DNA from: Flavobacterium celericrescens
GTDB taxonomy: Bacteria; Bacteroidota; Bacteroidia; Flavobacteriales; Flavobacteriaceae
Assembly (NCBI RefSeq): GCF_011392075.1
Contig: NZ_JAAJBV010000001.1
Coordinates: 186,001-250,000, forward strand
Direction of reading: 5' to 3'
Length of the DNA stretch: 64,000 bases
Under the pieces are notes generated by a model, which saw nothing but the letters and a program-made list of their open reading frames with translations, was not told the origin of the DNA and searched no databases. Within the stretch, counting starts at the first letter, position 1. The number at the start of each line of letters is the position of its first letter. Shown piece after piece: positions 1-8,117 of this stretch. A program made the translations under genes and the position numbers.

Positions 1-183
1 TGATTCTGCAATAAATTGAAAATTTTGTGTAATAGAGCTCAAAGCATCATCTCTAAGAGATTGAAGTTCTGCCGCACTTGGCAAGTTATTATCGTCATCA
101 TTGTTACAACTAGTAGCAAATAAACTCAATAATAGAAAAGCAACTATTGAATAAACGAATTTAAATTTTAGTACTTTTTTCAT
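1..183 (-). CDS. Lipoprotein of unknown function, N-terminal part
   Basis: Only the first 61 codons lie in the window; the gene runs off the left edge. The start is an ATG followed by a lipoprotein signal: two lysines, a hydrophobic core and the lipobox LFATSC, with Cys26 as lipidation site. The next residues, NNDDDNN, are acidic and Asn-rich, as in Bacteroidota lipoproteins sent to the cell surface. The rest (AAELQSLRDDALSSI...) looks helical and fits no family I recognise. Lipoprotein export is well supported; the function is unknown. Confidence 0.75.
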   Translation of the reverse strand, partial: MKKVLKFKFVYSIVAFLLLSLFATSCNNDDDNNLPSAAELQSLRDDALSSITQNFQFIAES

Positions 184-268
184 AATATTTGTTTTTGTTT
201 ATATTATAGATTGAACAAGTGTTAAAAGGTTGCGCCATTTTTAAATAAATCTGTTAAAAAGAATTAAA

Positions 269-290
269 AAGCAGTTTAAATGCTTGATTT
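269..290 (-). terminator. Weak stem-loop after the retropepsin remnant
   Basis: Arms AAGCA and TGCTT (269-273 and 281-285) enclose a 7-base loop. On the minus strand they are followed by a short T run, just past the end of the decayed gene at 295-452. The stem is short, so this is a weak call. Confidence 0.3.
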
Positions 291-294
291 TTTA

Positions 295-452
295 TCATCT
301 TAAATAGAAACAATGATTACAATAATCAATATTTCTTTTCCTTTACTAGAAATATAGGTACCAATAATACCATCAACTGGTTTGGTTTTGTAATTACGAA
401 ACACATCATTCACATGACTCATATCAAAAACAATAAAATAGTAATTACTCTT
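295..452 (-). pseudogene. Decayed 3' end of a second retropepsin-like protease gene
   Basis: Read on the minus strand, this segment encodes FIVFDMSHVN followed by NYKTKPVDGIIG, nearly the same as residues 99-124 of the intact retropepsin at 5642-6079. The similarity then continues through a one-base deletion: the reading after GKEI shifts, and in the corrected frame it ends DYCNHCFYLR then TGA, matching DYSNSCLYLK of the intact copy. The catalytic DTGAS half is absent, since similarity stops near position 452. I read it as the truncated, frameshifted remains of a paralog. The identification rests on direct comparison of two stretches in this window. Confidence 0.72.
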
Positions 453-552
453 GTAATGTATGTTGCATTATAATACGATCACCGAATAATTGACGGGCGT
501 GTTTCAATAGGATTTTGTAGTCGTTAAAGAAGCATTAGAATTATAGAAATAT
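453..552. other. Intergenic stretch with a short unassigned reading frame
   Basis: Together with 184-294 this makes up the gene-free part between the left-edge lipoprotein and the AraC-type regulator. On the minus strand a frame open from the stop at 535-537 to the stop at 445-447 reads FFNDYKILLKHARQLFGDR and onward. It looks protein-like but has no start and I cannot assign it. It overlaps the retropepsin remnant in another frame, which suggests a rearrangement joint. Nothing else is evident here. Confidence 0.3.
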
Positions 553-587
553 AAATCCCAAACTCTAAAATAATTTGGGATTTTTCT
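553..587 (+). terminator. Stem-loop terminator of the AAATCCCAAA type
   Basis: Arms AAATCCCAAA (553-562) and TTTGGGATTT (574-583) form a 10-bp perfect stem followed by a T-rich run on the plus strand. No intact plus-strand gene precedes it, so it may be left over from a lost gene. The same stem is used after the gene ending at 5589. Confidence 0.6.
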
Positions 588-721
588 TTACTAAAAATTC
601 TTAGTTTTGATAATATCCTAAAACAGTAAAAGTTAATCTCATAAATAATCTACAAAACAATATAGTTTTATTCTTATTTTAGCACACTTTAATTTTTAGT
701 TTGAGTTACCAAGTTTTCAAG

Positions 722-2428
722 ATGCATAAGTTTACTTTTTCTGTTATACTGCTATTATTTATTAATTTAATATTTGCTCAAGAATTGAGTGAATCAGAAA
801 TTAGTAGAACCCGAAGTATTCAGGAAAATCTTATATCAAATCCTGAAAAAGCCTATGCCGAAGCCTTGGAAATTAGTAATTCTAAAAACGAGTTGTTTCG
901 TTTTTATGGCAAATATTACATAGCCAATTATTTTTACAACAAATCAGAGTTTACTTATTCAAAGAAACTGCTTATCAGACTTATAGAAAGTATTGAAAAA
1001 AGTAAGATGGATAAATCAAGTAAAGTGTATCAAGATTTGCTTGGAATGTGTGTAAACAAACTGTTTTATATCCATAAAAATTTAGGAGAATATGATTTAG
1101 CATTGTTTTATCTTGACAAATATAAAAACAGCGTTCCTAACAATCATTTTAACGAACAATATGGCTCCATAAAAGTAGCTATGGGCGATTATATTAATGG
1201 AATTGCTTTGTTAAAAAAAGAATTAAAAACTTCACATCACTTGAAATTAGGCGTTGGTGAAAAAAAAGTAATGAACAAAAAATTGTTTGCAGATAAGTAT
1301 AATATTATTGGTGAAGCCTATCAAAAGTATTATATCCAGTCTAAAAAAGTTGTTTTTTTAGATTCTGCAAATTATTACTTCAATGTAGCAGCAACAATGA
1401 TGTTACAAGATAATTTTCAGCCTGAATATACGAAGGCTTTATTGAGTATGCGCGAAGCAAAAAGTGCAGCTTTAGCGGGAAATTACGAGAAATCTTTGTC
1501 ATTATATAGAAATAGAAAAAAATATCCTATCATTCGGGATAATATAAGAACTGAGCAGTTGTTTGATTTAGGAATGGCCGATTGTTTTCATCATTTAAAG
1601 CAAGTTGATTCGGCACTTTTTTACTGTAATAAATATATTGAAAGTTATCAAGTCACTAAGGTTTCTAAAGAAAATTTATTAATGACCTATAACATTATGA
1701 CACAGTGTTATAATGAGAAAAATGACACTAAAAATGCGTATCGCTACGCCCAAAAAAGTTTAGAATTAATTCAATCAATAGAAGGGATAAAAAGTAAATC
1801 TTTAAATTTTCTTCACAATTACGATTTAAACATAATAAAAGAGGAATCTAAGAACATTATCGCATCTAAAAATTATTTTAAAATTTCACTTTTTGGCATT
1901 TTAATTCTTTTAGCTGTAGTGGTTTTTAGTTTTTATTATTATTACAAATATCAGAAAGAAAAACATTATCGCTTTTTAAAAATTATTCAAAATCTAAAAG
2001 AATCTAAGGTTTCAGATAGTAATAGTCTACAAATTGATAAAACCGAAACACAACCAAAACAAACAATAGATGAAGAGCTTATTGAAAAAATAGCTGTAGG
2101 TTTAAAAAAATTAGAGCAAAAAGAAACTTTTTTAGATCCAAACTTCAAATTGGCTTTTGTAGCTAAAAAATTAAATACCAATACGGCTTATTTGTCTCAA
2201 TATTTCAATCAGGTAATGCAAAAAACCTTTTCAGAATATACCCAAGAACTACGAATTCATTATGTACTTCAAAAGCTGAAAGACGCTCCTTATTTTCGTA
2301 AATATACTTTGCAAGCTATTGCAGAAGAAGTGGGCTACAAAGATGCCAATACGCTCGTTCGTGTCTTTAAAAAGCAAACTGGTCTTTCTCCAAATTATTA
2401 CATTGAAAAATTAGAAAATACAAATTAA
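722..2428 (+). CDS. TPR-containing membrane-anchored AraC-family transcription regulator
   Basis: The ATG at 722 is preferred to an upstream TTG at 701 because it starts a clean signal peptide (MHKFTFSVILLLFINLIFAQ). The protein of 568 residues has a long helical, TPR-like sensor region (about 25-380), one membrane span near 386-408 (SLFGILILLAVVVFSFYYYY), a linker, and a C-terminal AraC-type double helix-turn-helix (about 470-568, with LAFVAKKLNTNTAYLSQYF and the second helix pair LQAIAEEVGYKDANTLVRVF). This architecture puts the sensor outside the inner membrane and the DNA-binding domain in the cytoplasm, a one-component regulator common in Flavobacteriia. The T9SS cargo gene 145 bp downstream on the same strand is a plausible target; that is inference. 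Confidence 0.85.
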   Translation: MHKFTFSVILLLFINLIFAQELSESEISRTRSIQENLISNPEKAYAEALEISNSKNELFRFYGKYYIANYFYNKSEFTYSKKLLIRLIESIEKSKMDKSSKVYQDLLGMCVNKLFYIHKNLGEYDLALFYLDKYKNSVPNNHFNEQYGSIKVAMGDYINGIALLKKELKTSHHLKLGVGEKKVMNKKLFADKYNIIGEAYQKYYIQSKKVVFLDSANYYFNVAATMMLQDNFQPEYTKALLSMREAKSAALAGNYEKSLSLYRNRKKYPIIRDNIRTEQLFDLGMADCFHHLKQVDSALFYCNKYIESYQVTKVSKENLLMTYNIMTQCYNEKNDTKNAYRYAQKSLELIQSIEGIKSKSLNFLHNYDLNIIKEESKNIIASKNYFKISLFGILILLAVVVFSFYYYYKYQKEKHYRFLKIIQNLKESKVSDSNSLQIDKTETQPKQTIDEELIEKIAVGLKKLEQKETFLDPNFKLAFVAKKLNTNTAYLSQYFNQVMQKTFSEYTQELRIHYVLQKLKDAPYFRKYTLQAIAEEVGYKDANTLVRVFKKQTGLSPNYYIEKLENTN

Positions 2429-2497
2429 GCATTTGTAAATCAATCAAATAAATCTTTTTTAATTACCTGATTATTTATAAATAGTCCAATAAACAAA

Positions 2498-2528
2498 TTG
2501 GTCTACTACTTCTTATCTCATAGTTTTG
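2498..2528 (+). promoter_or_regulatory. Bacteroidota-type promoter of the fn3/T9SS cargo gene
   Basis: The -7 box TAGTTTTG lies at 2521-2528 and matches TAnnTTTG. A TTG at 2498-2500 sits 20 bases upstream, about where the -33 element is expected. The start codon follows at 2574. An own promoter here means the gene need not be cotranscribed with the regulator upstream. Confidence 0.6.
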
Positions 2529-2573
2529 ATGGAAATTTAATCAAATTAAGCTTCAAATCATCAAAATCAAAAA

Positions 2574-4436
2574 ATGAAAAAAAGAATTACTTTATTCTGC
2601 CTATTGGCATTTTTGTGTTTCATTCCAAATGCTATTGCTCAATGTACTTCAGCAACGTATGGATTATTTCCAGCTAATACCTTTACACCAAACTGTAGTG
2701 GAAACTATGAGACAATAACCAGTCAAAGTTACGCAGGTGAATACAGCAATGTAAATGTAATTGCAAACAAACAATATTCGTTTTCGAGCTCTGTATCAAC
2801 GGATTATATTACAATTACAAATGCAACCGGAACTGTTGTTTATGCAAGCGGAACACAACCCGTAATATGGGATTCTGGAAGTACCACAGGTGTTATTCGT
2901 TATTACCTTCATTCCAATGCTAGTTGTGGTAGTGAACAAGTGGAAAGGTCTCGTTATATTCGATGTGCTGATGCATCAAACTGCGTACCACCTTCAAATC
3001 TGGCGGTATCAAATATAACATCCAATTCTTGTAAAATGACTTGGACAGCGGCATCACCAGTACCTTCTTCTAATTATGATATTTATATCGTTACAACAAA
3101 TAACGCTCCTAATGCAAACTCTACTCCTACATTATTTAGTACAACTAACTTAACTACCTCTTTATCTTTAAATGTTGCAGCAGGTACTACCTATTATTAT
3201 TGGATACGCTCTAACTGTGGAGCTACAACTGGAGTTTGGGTTTCTGGAGGTAGTTTTACTACACCACCAGCATTAATTTGTAACGGTGCAATTTATGGAT
3301 TATACCCTAATGCAACTTTTACACCTGCTTGTACAGGAAGTACGGAACAAATAGTTGCAGATGCCTATGCAGGAGAATATTCAAATGTAAATGTATTATC
3401 AAATAAACAATATACTTTTACAAGTTCAGTTTCCACAGATTTTATTACAATAACTAATGCTACAGGAACTGCGATTTTAGCAAGTGGTTTAACTCCTTTA
3501 ACCTGGTTATCTGGCACAACTTCTGGAGTAATTAGATACCATTTGAATACTAATTCTAGTTGTGGAACTCAAAGCACAAACAGAGTAAAATCGATTACAT
3601 GTGCTACAATTTCAATTTGTAATGCTCCAACGCAATTATTTTATGATGGTTTAACATCTACAACTAATAACATTGCATGGGTAGCACCAATTCTTGCACC
3701 AAGTAATGGTTATATTTATTGTTATAGTACTGTAAACGATCCGTTTTCTGCAAATGCAATTACAGGAACAACTACAGAGACTTATGCAGAATTAAACAAT
3801 TTATCGCCGAATACAACCTATTATTTTTGGGTGAAATCTAATTGTGGGACTACACAAACCGATTGGGTTTCTGGAGGTTCGTTTACAACATATCCAGCAT
3901 CTGGTTGTAATGCTCCAACGCAACTATTTTACGATGGTTTAACGTCTACAACTAATAACATTGCATGGGTAGCACCAATTCCTGCGCCAAGTAATGGTTA
4001 TATTTATTGTTATAGTACTGTAAACGATCCGTTTTCTGCAAATGCAATTACAGGAACAACGACAGAGACTTATGCAGAATTAAACAATTTATCGCCGAAT
4101 ACAACCTATTATTTTTGGGTAAAATCTATTTGTGGTACTACACAAACCGATTGGGTTTCTGGCAGTTCGTTTACAACCCAAATGCTAACTAATGAATCAT
4201 TCTCAATAAAAAATTTGAAGCTTTATCCAAATCCAGTAAAAGATATTTTAAACCTTTCATTTAATAACGAAATTACAGCTGTTTCTATTTACAATTTATT
4301 AGGAAAAGAAGTGGTTACAAAATCTGTAAACAGCAACGAAACTTCAATAGATGTTGCGGGTTTAGCTTCAGGAACTTATTTGGTAAAAGTAACTTCTAAT
4401 AATGAAGTAAAAACAGTGAAAATTATAAAAGAGTAA
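2574..4436 (+). CDS. Secreted fn3-repeat protein with T9SS type A sorting domain
   Basis: The 620-residue protein begins with a signal peptide cleaved after AIAQ (residue 22/23). Two homologous beta-rich modules, each opening and closing with Cys (about 23-131 and 236-345), share AGEYSNVNV and the pattern ITITNATGT. A fibronectin type III domain lies between them (about 137-230), and two almost identical fn3 domains follow (349-444 and 445-539). The last 75 residues, from LYPNPVKDIL to the end KTVKIIKE, are a classic type A sorting domain, so the protein is exported by T9SS and anchored on or shed from the surface. The Cys-paired modules and fn3 array suggest adhesion or glycan contact; no enzyme domain is visible. 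Confidence 0.88.
   Translation: MKKRITLFCLLAFLCFIPNAIAQCTSATYGLFPANTFTPNCSGNYETITSQSYAGEYSNVNVIANKQYSFSSSVSTDYITITNATGTVVYASGTQPVIWDSGSTTGVIRYYLHSNASCGSEQVERSRYIRCADASNCVPPSNLAVSNITSNSCKMTWTAASPVPSSNYDIYIVTTNNAPNANSTPTLFSTTNLTTSLSLNVAAGTTYYYWIRSNCGATTGVWVSGGSFTTPPALICNGAIYGLYPNATFTPACTGSTEQIVADAYAGEYSNVNVLSNKQYTFTSSVSTDFITITNATGTAILASGLTPLTWLSGTTSGVIRYHLNTNSSCGTQSTNRVKSITCATISICNAPTQLFYDGLTSTTNNIAWVAPILAPSNGYIYCYSTVNDPFSANAITGTTTETYAELNNLSPNTTYYFWVKSNCGTTQTDWVSGGSFTTYPASGCNAPTQLFYDGLTSTTNNIAWVAPIPAPSNGYIYCYSTVNDPFSANAITGTTTETYAELNNLSPNTTYYFWVKSICGTTQTDWVSGSSFTTQMLTNESFSIKNLKLYPNPVKDILNLSFNNEITAVSIYNLLGKEVVTKSVNSNETSIDVAGLASGTYLVKVTSNNEVKTVKIIKE
3618..4193 (+). repeat. Two near-identical 288-bp tandem repeats encoding fn3 domains
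   Basis: The unit starting with TGT at 3618 recurs at 3906 with a period of exactly 288 bp (96 codons). About 270 bp of each unit differ at only a handful of positions, many synonymous (for example CAATTATTT against CAACTATTT), and three residue changes are visible (L/P, N/I and G/S). This points to a recent duplication or ongoing gene conversion. Confidence 0.9.
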
Positions 4437-4476
4437 ATTATATTTTTAAAAATAAACATAAAATTTTAACATCAAT

Positions 4477-5589
4477 ATGAAGAAACAAGTATTATTATTT
4501 GGATTATTACTAATGTCATTTGGCAATAGTAACGCACAACTATTAAACAAAATTAGTAAAGCAAAAAATCAAGCTTCTGATGCGTCAGAAGTTGTTGAAA
4601 AAGGAAAAGAAATTACCAAAGGTGGTAAAAAGAAAAAAGGTAGTGAACCAGCAGCATTAAAGTTAGACTGGAATACTTTTAAGCAAACTCCAGCTATTAC
4701 TTTCAATTCGCTACTTTATGGAACTGGAAGCAGCACAGGAAGAATTGATAATTATACAGCTACTTTTGTCCCTCATAAAACGGCAGACGGAAAAGAAGTT
4801 CATGCATTCGCTGATCAATCAGGATACTTGAAAATTAAAATATATAAAGATGGTCAATACATGAATTATTTTGAATATTCAGGAGATCAAGTTTTTGATG
4901 ATGGTAAAAAAACAAAACTAAATTGGCCAAGTAGTCGTTATCAACGTGATGGTGAATGGGTAGGATGGTCAGAATCATTTATCACAGATTGGGGAACTGG
5001 AAAGTATAGATTAGATTTTTGTGCAGGAGATAAAATGTTTTATTCTTTCGATTTTGAATTAGCTAAAATAGTAAGCGATGATCCTTATGCAAAAACAAAT
5101 GAAATTTTTGTTACTCGTGGGCCATGGAGCAATTATGCATTTATGCAACATGCAGAATCAGGAAATTTAATTTTTGGATTTTATTTAAATCATGAGATTT
5201 TACAACCAAATCCTTCTAATGCTAATAAAACAAACATAAGTGTAGATTGGACTTTGAAAATGTTTAAAGATGGTAAACCATTCGCAAAACAATATGATCC
5301 AAATAAAAATGTGGCAATTGTTGAACGTGCTGATTGGAAAGAGTTTAATTGTGCATTAAGACCAATCGACAAACCAAATGGAGAAGCGATAAAATTTAGT
5401 GATTTAAAAGATGGTAATTATAAAGTTGAAGTAACTCTTTCAAATGAAAAAACACCAAGAGTTTACAATTTTACGGTTCAAAATAATAAGATAGTTCCAA
5501 TAGAAGAACAAGACAGAACCAAAATGAAAGATCCGACAAGATTAATAGAAGGATGGAATGATTTCATTTGGTTAAAATTAGTTAAGTAA
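4477..5589 (+). CDS. Secreted protein of unknown function
   Basis: The 370-residue product has a signal peptide (MKKQVLLFGLLLMSFGNSNAQ, cleaved near residue 21), then a short lysine-rich helical stretch (about 22-58, with GGKKKKGSE), then a mostly beta-type body rich in aromatic residues (for example WVGWSESFITDWGTGKYRLDF). There is no lipobox, no T9SS sorting domain and no motif I recognise, so the periplasm is the likely site. It follows the fn3/T9SS gene by 40 bp on the same strand and ends in a strong terminator, so the two may be cotranscribed. I cannot name a family. Confidence 0.75.
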   Translation: MKKQVLLFGLLLMSFGNSNAQLLNKISKAKNQASDASEVVEKGKEITKGGKKKKGSEPAALKLDWNTFKQTPAITFNSLLYGTGSSTGRIDNYTATFVPHKTADGKEVHAFADQSGYLKIKIYKDGQYMNYFEYSGDQVFDDGKKTKLNWPSSRYQRDGEWVGWSESFITDWGTGKYRLDFCAGDKMFYSFDFELAKIVSDDPYAKTNEIFVTRGPWSNYAFMQHAESGNLIFGFYLNHEILQPNPSNANKTNISVDWTLKMFKDGKPFAKQYDPNKNVAIVERADWKEFNCALRPIDKPNGEAIKFSDLKDGNYKVEVTLSNEKTPRVYNFTVQNNKIVPIEEQDRTKMKDPTRLIEGWNDFIWLKLVK

Positions 5590-5599
5590 TAAATAATAT

Positions 5600-5637
5600 A
5601 AATCCCAAATTCAAATTGAGTTTGGGATTTTTCTTTA
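5600..5637 (+). terminator. Strong stem-loop terminator
   Basis: Perfect 10-bp arms AAATCCCAAA (5600-5609) and TTTGGGATTT (5621-5630) are followed by a T-rich run. It ends the plus-strand gene finishing at 5589 and may also serve the convergent retropepsin gene. Confidence 0.85.
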
Positions 5638-5641
5638 AATA

Positions 5642-6079
5642 TTATTTCAGATACAAACAAGAATTACTATAATCAATAATTGCTTTCCCTTTTAGCAGAA
5701 CATCAGCTCCAATAATACCATCAACTGGTTTTGTTTTGTATTGAAGTAATGCTTCATTAACATGACTCATATCAAAAACTATCAAATGAAATCTATTATT
5801 CTTCCAGCTTCCCAATCGAATTTCATTGTTTTTAGCTAATTGAGTTTCCATGCCAACAGCACCTGCTCCTGCAGCTTTGGTTTCTGAAAATTGTGCATTT
5901 AAAAAAAAGCGTTCGATACTTTCAAAACCTACACAACTATTACTGGCACCTGTATCTAAAATAAAGTTACCCTTAATGCCATTTATCTTTGCAGTAATTA
6001 ATAAATGTTGGGTTTTTAAAACCTTAAATTTTACTTTTTTATACTTTTTCTCTTTTAAAAAATCTTGCAAATCTTCCAT
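5642..6079 (-). CDS. Retropepsin-like clan AA aspartic protease
   Basis: The 145-residue protein carries the aspartic protease active-site motif LDTGAS (Asp42), followed by the family's second-half signature GIIGADVL (121-128). This is one lobe, as in retroviral proteases, so activity would need a homodimer. No signal peptide or membrane span is visible, so a cytoplasmic site is likely. It stands alone, divergent from tatD and convergent with the secreted orphan. A decayed second copy lies at 295-452. Bacterial single-lobe retropepsins are poorly characterised and the substrate cannot be read from the sequence. Confidence 0.82.
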   Translation of the reverse strand: MEDLQDFLKEKKYKKVKFKVLKTQHLLITAKINGIKGNFILDTGASNSCVGFESIERFFLNAQFSETKAAGAGAVGMETQLAKNNEIRLGSWKNNRFHLIVFDMSHVNEALLQYKTKPVDGIIGADVLLKGKAIIDYSNSCLYLK

Positions 6080-6083
6080 AATT

Positions 6084-6091
6084 CAAAAGTA
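6084..6091 (-). promoter_or_regulatory. -7 box of the retropepsin gene
   Basis: TACTTTTG on the minus strand matches TAnnTTTG and ends only four bases before the ATG at 6079, so a transcript from here would be nearly or fully leaderless. Confidence 0.4.
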
Positions 6092-6116
6092 AATCAAATT
6101 TCTGAATCAAACTTTG

Positions 6117-6124
6117 TAACTTTG
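6117..6124 (+). promoter_or_regulatory. -7 box of the TatD-family gene
   Basis: TAACTTTG matches TAnnTTTG and lies 23 bases before the ATG at 6148, in the divergent spacer shared with the retropepsin gene. Confidence 0.5.
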
Positions 6125-6147
6125 CTACTTTGTAATCCAACCAACAA

Positions 6148-6915
6148 ATGATACTTACCGACACACATACACATTTATATTCAGAAGAATTTGATCAAGA
6201 CAGAAATGAAATGATGCAAAGAGCCATCAATGCTGGAATTTCAAGAATGTTTGTCCCTTCAATTGATTCAAATTACACCCAAAAAATGTATGAATTAGAA
6301 AAACAATATCCCGAAAATGTATTTCTAATGATGGGCTTGCATCCAACGTATGTGAAAGAAAACTATTTAGATGAGTTGGCACACGTGGAACGAGAATTGG
6401 CTTCGAGAAAATTTCATGCTGTAGGCGAAATCGGTATCGACTTATTTTGGGATAAAACTTTTTTGAAAGAGCAACAACATGCCTTTCAACACCAAATTCA
6501 ATTGGCAAAAAGGTACAAATTAGGAATCAATATTCATTGTCGTGATGCTTTTGATGAAGTTTTTGAGGTTTTAGAAAGTGAAAAAGCAACAGATTTATTC
6601 GGAATTTTTCATTGCTTCACTGGTGATTTCAGTCAAGCCCAAAAAGCAATTTCGTTAGGAATGAAATTAGGAATTGGCGGAGTAGCCACTTTCAAAAACG
6701 GAAAAATCGACCAATTTTTAAATGAAATCGATTTGAAACACATCGTTTTAGAAACTGATTCACCATATTTAGCACCTGTTCCTTATCGCGGAAAACGCAA
6801 CGAGACTAGTTATACATTACTAGTTGCGCAAAAATTGGCTGAAATTTATCAATTACCGGTAACCGAAATTGCAAAAATTACGACAGAAAATTCACAACAA
6901 ATTTTCGGAATTTAA
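6148..6915 (+). CDS. TatD-family metal-dependent hydrolase (DNase)
   Basis: The 255-residue TIM-barrel amidohydrolase has the full set of TatD metal ligands: His7 and His9 in DTHTHLY, Glu94 in VGEIGID, His130 in IHCRDAF, His155 in FHCFTGD and Asp204 in ETDSPYLAPVPYRGKRN. Family members are cytoplasmic 3'-5' exonucleases or deoxyribonucleases linked to DNA quality control and peroxide damage; the exact substrate here is not known. The length is normal. It is followed at 62 bp by the acyltransferase gene on the same strand. Confidence 0.93.
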   Translation: MILTDTHTHLYSEEFDQDRNEMMQRAINAGISRMFVPSIDSNYTQKMYELEKQYPENVFLMMGLHPTYVKENYLDELAHVERELASRKFHAVGEIGIDLFWDKTFLKEQQHAFQHQIQLAKRYKLGINIHCRDAFDEVFEVLESEKATDLFGIFHCFTGDFSQAQKAISLGMKLGIGGVATFKNGKIDQFLNEIDLKHIVLETDSPYLAPVPYRGKRNETSYTLLVAQKLAEIYQLPVTEIAKITTENSQQIFGI

Positions 6916-6977
6916 TTCAAAATTAAAGGACAAGTCATAAAATTTTTGTTCATTTGTGCATTGTTTTCAAAATTAAC

Positions 6978-8117
6978 ATGACAAAATTCGATTCTATTCG
7001 TCCGTATTATGATTCAGAAGTAAACGAAGCTTTAAAATCTTCGTTAAATCATCCTATGATGAAGGCTATGATGGATTTTACCTTTCCAGAAATGGAAGAG
7101 TCAGTTTGGAAAGAGCAATTGAGTAGAACTCATTCTATTCGTGATTTCCAGATTAATTTTGTGTATCAATCCATTCAACGGGTTTTAGAAAGAAGCTCAG
7201 AAGGTTTATCTACTTCTGGTTTTGAAAAATTAGAACCTAATACTTCCTACTTATTTATTTCAAATCACCGTGATATTATTTTAGATACTTCTCTATTAAA
7301 TGTATCGCTATTTGATCATGGATTAGTAATGACTGCGTCTGCCATTGGAGATAATTTAGTACAAAAAGATTTTCTTTTAAAATTGTCAAAACTGAATCGT
7401 AATTTCTTGGTTCAAAGAGGATTATCGCCACGTGAATTATTGCAAAGTTCAAAATTGATGTCAGAATACATGTATCATTTATTGTCAAAAGAAAATCGTT
7501 CGGTTTGGATTGCACAACGCGAAGGAAGAACAAAAGACGGAAACGATGCTACTCATCAAGGTGTCTTGAAAATGCTAGCAATGGCAAATGACGAGGAAAA
7601 AGTGATGGACTTTTTTAAGAAATTAAAAATTGTTCCAGTATCTATTTCCTATGAATATGACCCAACTGATGCTTTGAAAATGCCACAACTTCTAGCACTT
7701 TCAAAAGACGAAGTATATATCAAAGAAAAAAACGAAGATTTCATAACGCTTTTAAGTGGAATTATTGGTCAAAAGAAACGCATTCACATTCATGTAGGGG
7801 ATGTTTTGGAAAACGAATATGAAAAAATAAAAGCCGAAACCGACAATAACAACAAGCAGATTCAAGCTCTAGCCCAAGTGATAGACGATTCTATTTTACA
7901 ATCGTACAAACTGTGGCCAACCAATTTTATTGCTTACGACATCCTATACAAAACCTCAAAATTCGCACACTTATATGACGAAAAAGAACGTCAATTGTTT
8001 GAGCGAAGATTAGAAATGCGCATTGATGCTGATAATGAAACTATGAAAGAAGGATTTTTAGCTATGTATGCCAATCCTGTGGTGAACAAACTAAAATATA
8101 CCCATGACATCGCATAA
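6978..8117 (+). CDS. Lysophospholipid/glycerol-phosphate acyltransferase family protein
   Basis: The ATG at 6978 gives 379 residues and is preferred to a TTG at 6954. The acyltransferase catalytic block appears at 96-103 as NHRDIILD, a PlsC-like His/Asp motif, with further family blocks downstream (FLVQRG and VWIAQREGRTKDG near 170-195, the latter like the EGTRS region). There are no strong membrane spans, so it is probably a peripheral inner-membrane enzyme that acylates a glycerolipid. The stop overlaps the asparaginase start by 14 bases, so the two are translationally linked. Confidence 0.85.
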   Translation: MTKFDSIRPYYDSEVNEALKSSLNHPMMKAMMDFTFPEMEESVWKEQLSRTHSIRDFQINFVYQSIQRVLERSSEGLSTSGFEKLEPNTSYLFISNHRDIILDTSLLNVSLFDHGLVMTASAIGDNLVQKDFLLKLSKLNRNFLVQRGLSPRELLQSSKLMSEYMYHLLSKENRSVWIAQREGRTKDGNDATHQGVLKMLAMANDEEKVMDFFKKLKIVPVSISYEYDPTDALKMPQLLALSKDEVYIKEKNEDFITLLSGIIGQKKRIHIHVGDVLENEYEKIKAETDNNNKQIQALAQVIDDSILQSYKLWPTNFIAYDILYKTSKFAHLYDEKERQLFERRLEMRIDADNETMKEGFLAMYANPVVNKLKYTHDIA

